NCBI GenBank assembly: GCA_000526255.1
Contig: JAFS01000002.1
Coordinates: forward strand, 1 to 64,000
DNA length: 64,000 nt
Reading direction: 5' to 3'
Source: Verrucomicrobia bacterium LP2A
GTDB lineage: Bacteria; Verrucomicrobiota; Verrucomicrobiia; Methylacidiphilales; Methylacidiphilaceae
Below, in pieces: positions 63,040-64,000 of the stretch. Both the position numbers and the translations under genes were made by a program. The notes under the pieces are model-generated. The model had not been told where the DNA came from. It saw nothing but the letters and a program-made list of their open reading frames with translations, and did no database searches. Every line of letters begins with the position of its first letter. Position 1 is the stretch's first letter.

Positions 63040-64000
63040 ATGTTTGCCGCTCTCCTGCTGCCGCGCTTTTTCCTCCAAGCCGCTCTCCGCTCCCATCCCG
63101 AGCTCGAGCGGGAAGCTACGGCTCTCGTGGAGGGAGAAGGCTCCAAGGCCCTGGTCCGGGAAGCGAGCGAGGCCGCCCGGGCGGAAGGGGTCGAGATCGG
63201 GATGGGCGCAGCCCAGGCGCAGGCCCGCTCCCCCCGCCTGCACTTTCTTTCCCGAAGCCGACGGGAGGAAGACGCACTCCGCCGGCTCCTCCGGGAATCG
63301 GCTTGCGCCTGCTCGGGGCAGGTCGAGGAGCGGGCGCCCGGGCTCTGCCTCCTCGATCTCCGCCGTCATCCGAGCTGCCGCAACGGGCGGTGGGAACCGA
63401 GTGGACGCGGGGCCGATCCTTCCGATCCCACGGCCCTTCCCGCGCTCTTCCAAGCCCGCGGCCTCATCCTCCAGGTCGGGATCGGACCCACGCCCGAGAT
63501 CGCCCTTTGGGCGGCGCGGGTCGCCCACCCCTGCCGGATCGTGGAGAAGGGAGAGGAGATCGCGGGCGAGCTCCCGATCGAGGAAGCGGCTCCTCAGCCC
63601 GAGCTTGCCGCGCTGCTCCGCCTCTGGGGAGTGACGACCCCCGCCGAGCTGGCCCTCCTGCCCCGGGAAGGAATCGCCGCGCGGCTGGGACAAGAAGGGC
63701 TTACCCTCTGGGAAGCGATCCAGGGAAAGGCGCACAAGCCCTTGCATCTCCTCCTCCCGGAGGAGCCCTGCGAGGAGGGGCGGGAGTGGGAGCGGCCGAT
63801 CGAGGAGATCGCCCCGCTCCGGGAGGCGCTCCGCTCTTCCTTGGACAAGCTTGGGCAGCGGCTGGAGCGGGAGGGCAAGGCGGCCGCCTCGCTGCGGCTG
63901 ACCCTCTTTCCGGAAGGCGAGGCGGCAGAGGAGCGCTTCTTTTCGGTGCCGACCCCGACCGCGGAGCCGCAAAAGCTCTTCGAGCTCCTCGACCCCTTTT
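63040..64000 (+). CDS. imuB: ImuB-like Y-family polymerase homologue, partial (runs off the window)
   Basis: At least 320 residues from the ATG at 63040; AGGAAGG (63026-63032) is its ribosome site. FAALLLPRFFLQAALRSHPE and ATALVEGEGSKALVREASEA then GVEIGMGAAQAQARSPRL are the ImuB/DinB-like N-terminal motifs; later residues FQARGLILQVGIGPTPEIAL and LLRLWGVTTPAELALLPREG match the palm and helix-hairpin-helix regions. Catalytic Asp/Glu of true polymerases are not obvious, as in ImuB. The insertion element ends just before its ribosome site. Confidence 0.75.
   Translation, partial: MFAALLLPRFFLQAALRSHPELEREATALVEGEGSKALVREASEAARAEGVEIGMGAAQAQARSPRLHFLSRSRREEDALRRLLRESACACSGQVEERAPGLCLLDLRRHPSCRNGRWEPSGRGADPSDPTALPALFQARGLILQVGIGPTPEIALWAARVAHPCRIVEKGEEIAGELPIEEAAPQPELAALLRLWGVTTPAELALLPREGIAARLGQEGLTLWEAIQGKAHKPLHLLLPEEPCEEGREWERPIEEIAPLREALRSSLDKLGQRLEREGKAAASLRLTLFPEGEAAEERFFSVPTPTAEPQKLFELLDPF

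Overview
The window is a high-G+C bacterial chromosome segment (the rmuC and hydrogenase genes reach about 75% G+C in places) with a clearly more AT-rich middle: the 60-base line at 37861 is 29/60 G+C, the line at 53221 is 45/60. Gene content is a group 3b-type [NiFe] hydrogenase, an imuA/imuB-like mutagenesis pair, a LuxI/LuxR pair, two lasso-peptide half-clusters and a Wzx/Wzy-type exopolysaccharide locus. No rRNA or tRNA is present. An acidophilic verrucomicrobial methanotroph (Methylacidiphilum/Methylacidimicrobium type) would fit, but this is inference; the window contains no taxonomic marker.

Layout. (1) 1-2870: five tandem units of about 0.6 kb. Each has the same TTGCCM-17-TACAAR promoter, placed so that transcripts should be nearly leaderless. 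Each encodes a small membrane-anchored coiled-coil protein with a variable number of seven-residue repeats, and the first four are followed by the same hairpin terminator; the fifth gene has a stop at codon 3. (2) 3.0-6.2 kb: a LuxI-family autoinducer synthase converging on and overlapping a LuxR-type regulator, then an OmpR-type regulator with a degenerate receiver. (3) 6.7-20.8 kb: a compound lasso-peptide locus. On the + strand lie B1, a decayed B2-kinase remnant, cyclase C, a 57-residue precursor with a perfect Shine-Dalgarno, a truncated B1, B2, an HprK-like kinase and a methyltransferase. On the - strand lie a second HprK-like kinase, a radical SAM enzyme, a 63-residue second precursor, B1 and a second cyclase. 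In the middle are a third B2 (+), a nucleotidyltransferase and an ABC exporter (-). Both precursors carry Y-x2-P-x-L-x3-G-x5-T with identical spacing and an Asp at the expected ring position (7 or 8).

(4) 21-52.5 kb: exopolysaccharide biosynthesis, almost all on the - strand. It holds four glycosyltransferases, seven methyltransferases, a Wzy-like polymerase, a MurJ/Wzx-like flippase, an O-antigen ligase-type protein, a Wzc-like chain-length/BY-kinase, a Wza-like lipoprotein, a FecR-like membrane protein and a WcaJ-type initiating phosphotransferase. A large beta-helix protein and two AT-rich orphan genes sit inside. The number of methyltransferases suggests a heavily O-methylated polymer.

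(5) 53-64 kb: rmuC, a small secreted helical protein, an NlpC/P60 hydrolase and a tightly coupled operon hyhB, cNMP-binding protein, hyhG, hyhS, hyhL, maturation protease. Divergent from it is an imuA-like gene, separated from its presumed partner imuB (cut by the window end) by an IS200/IS605-type element carrying an intact TnpB.

The most unusual part is the lasso locus: two different precursors, two cyclases, two kinases, a methyltransferase and a radical SAM enzyme next to one precursor, together with traces of a tandem duplication whose two copies lost different genes.
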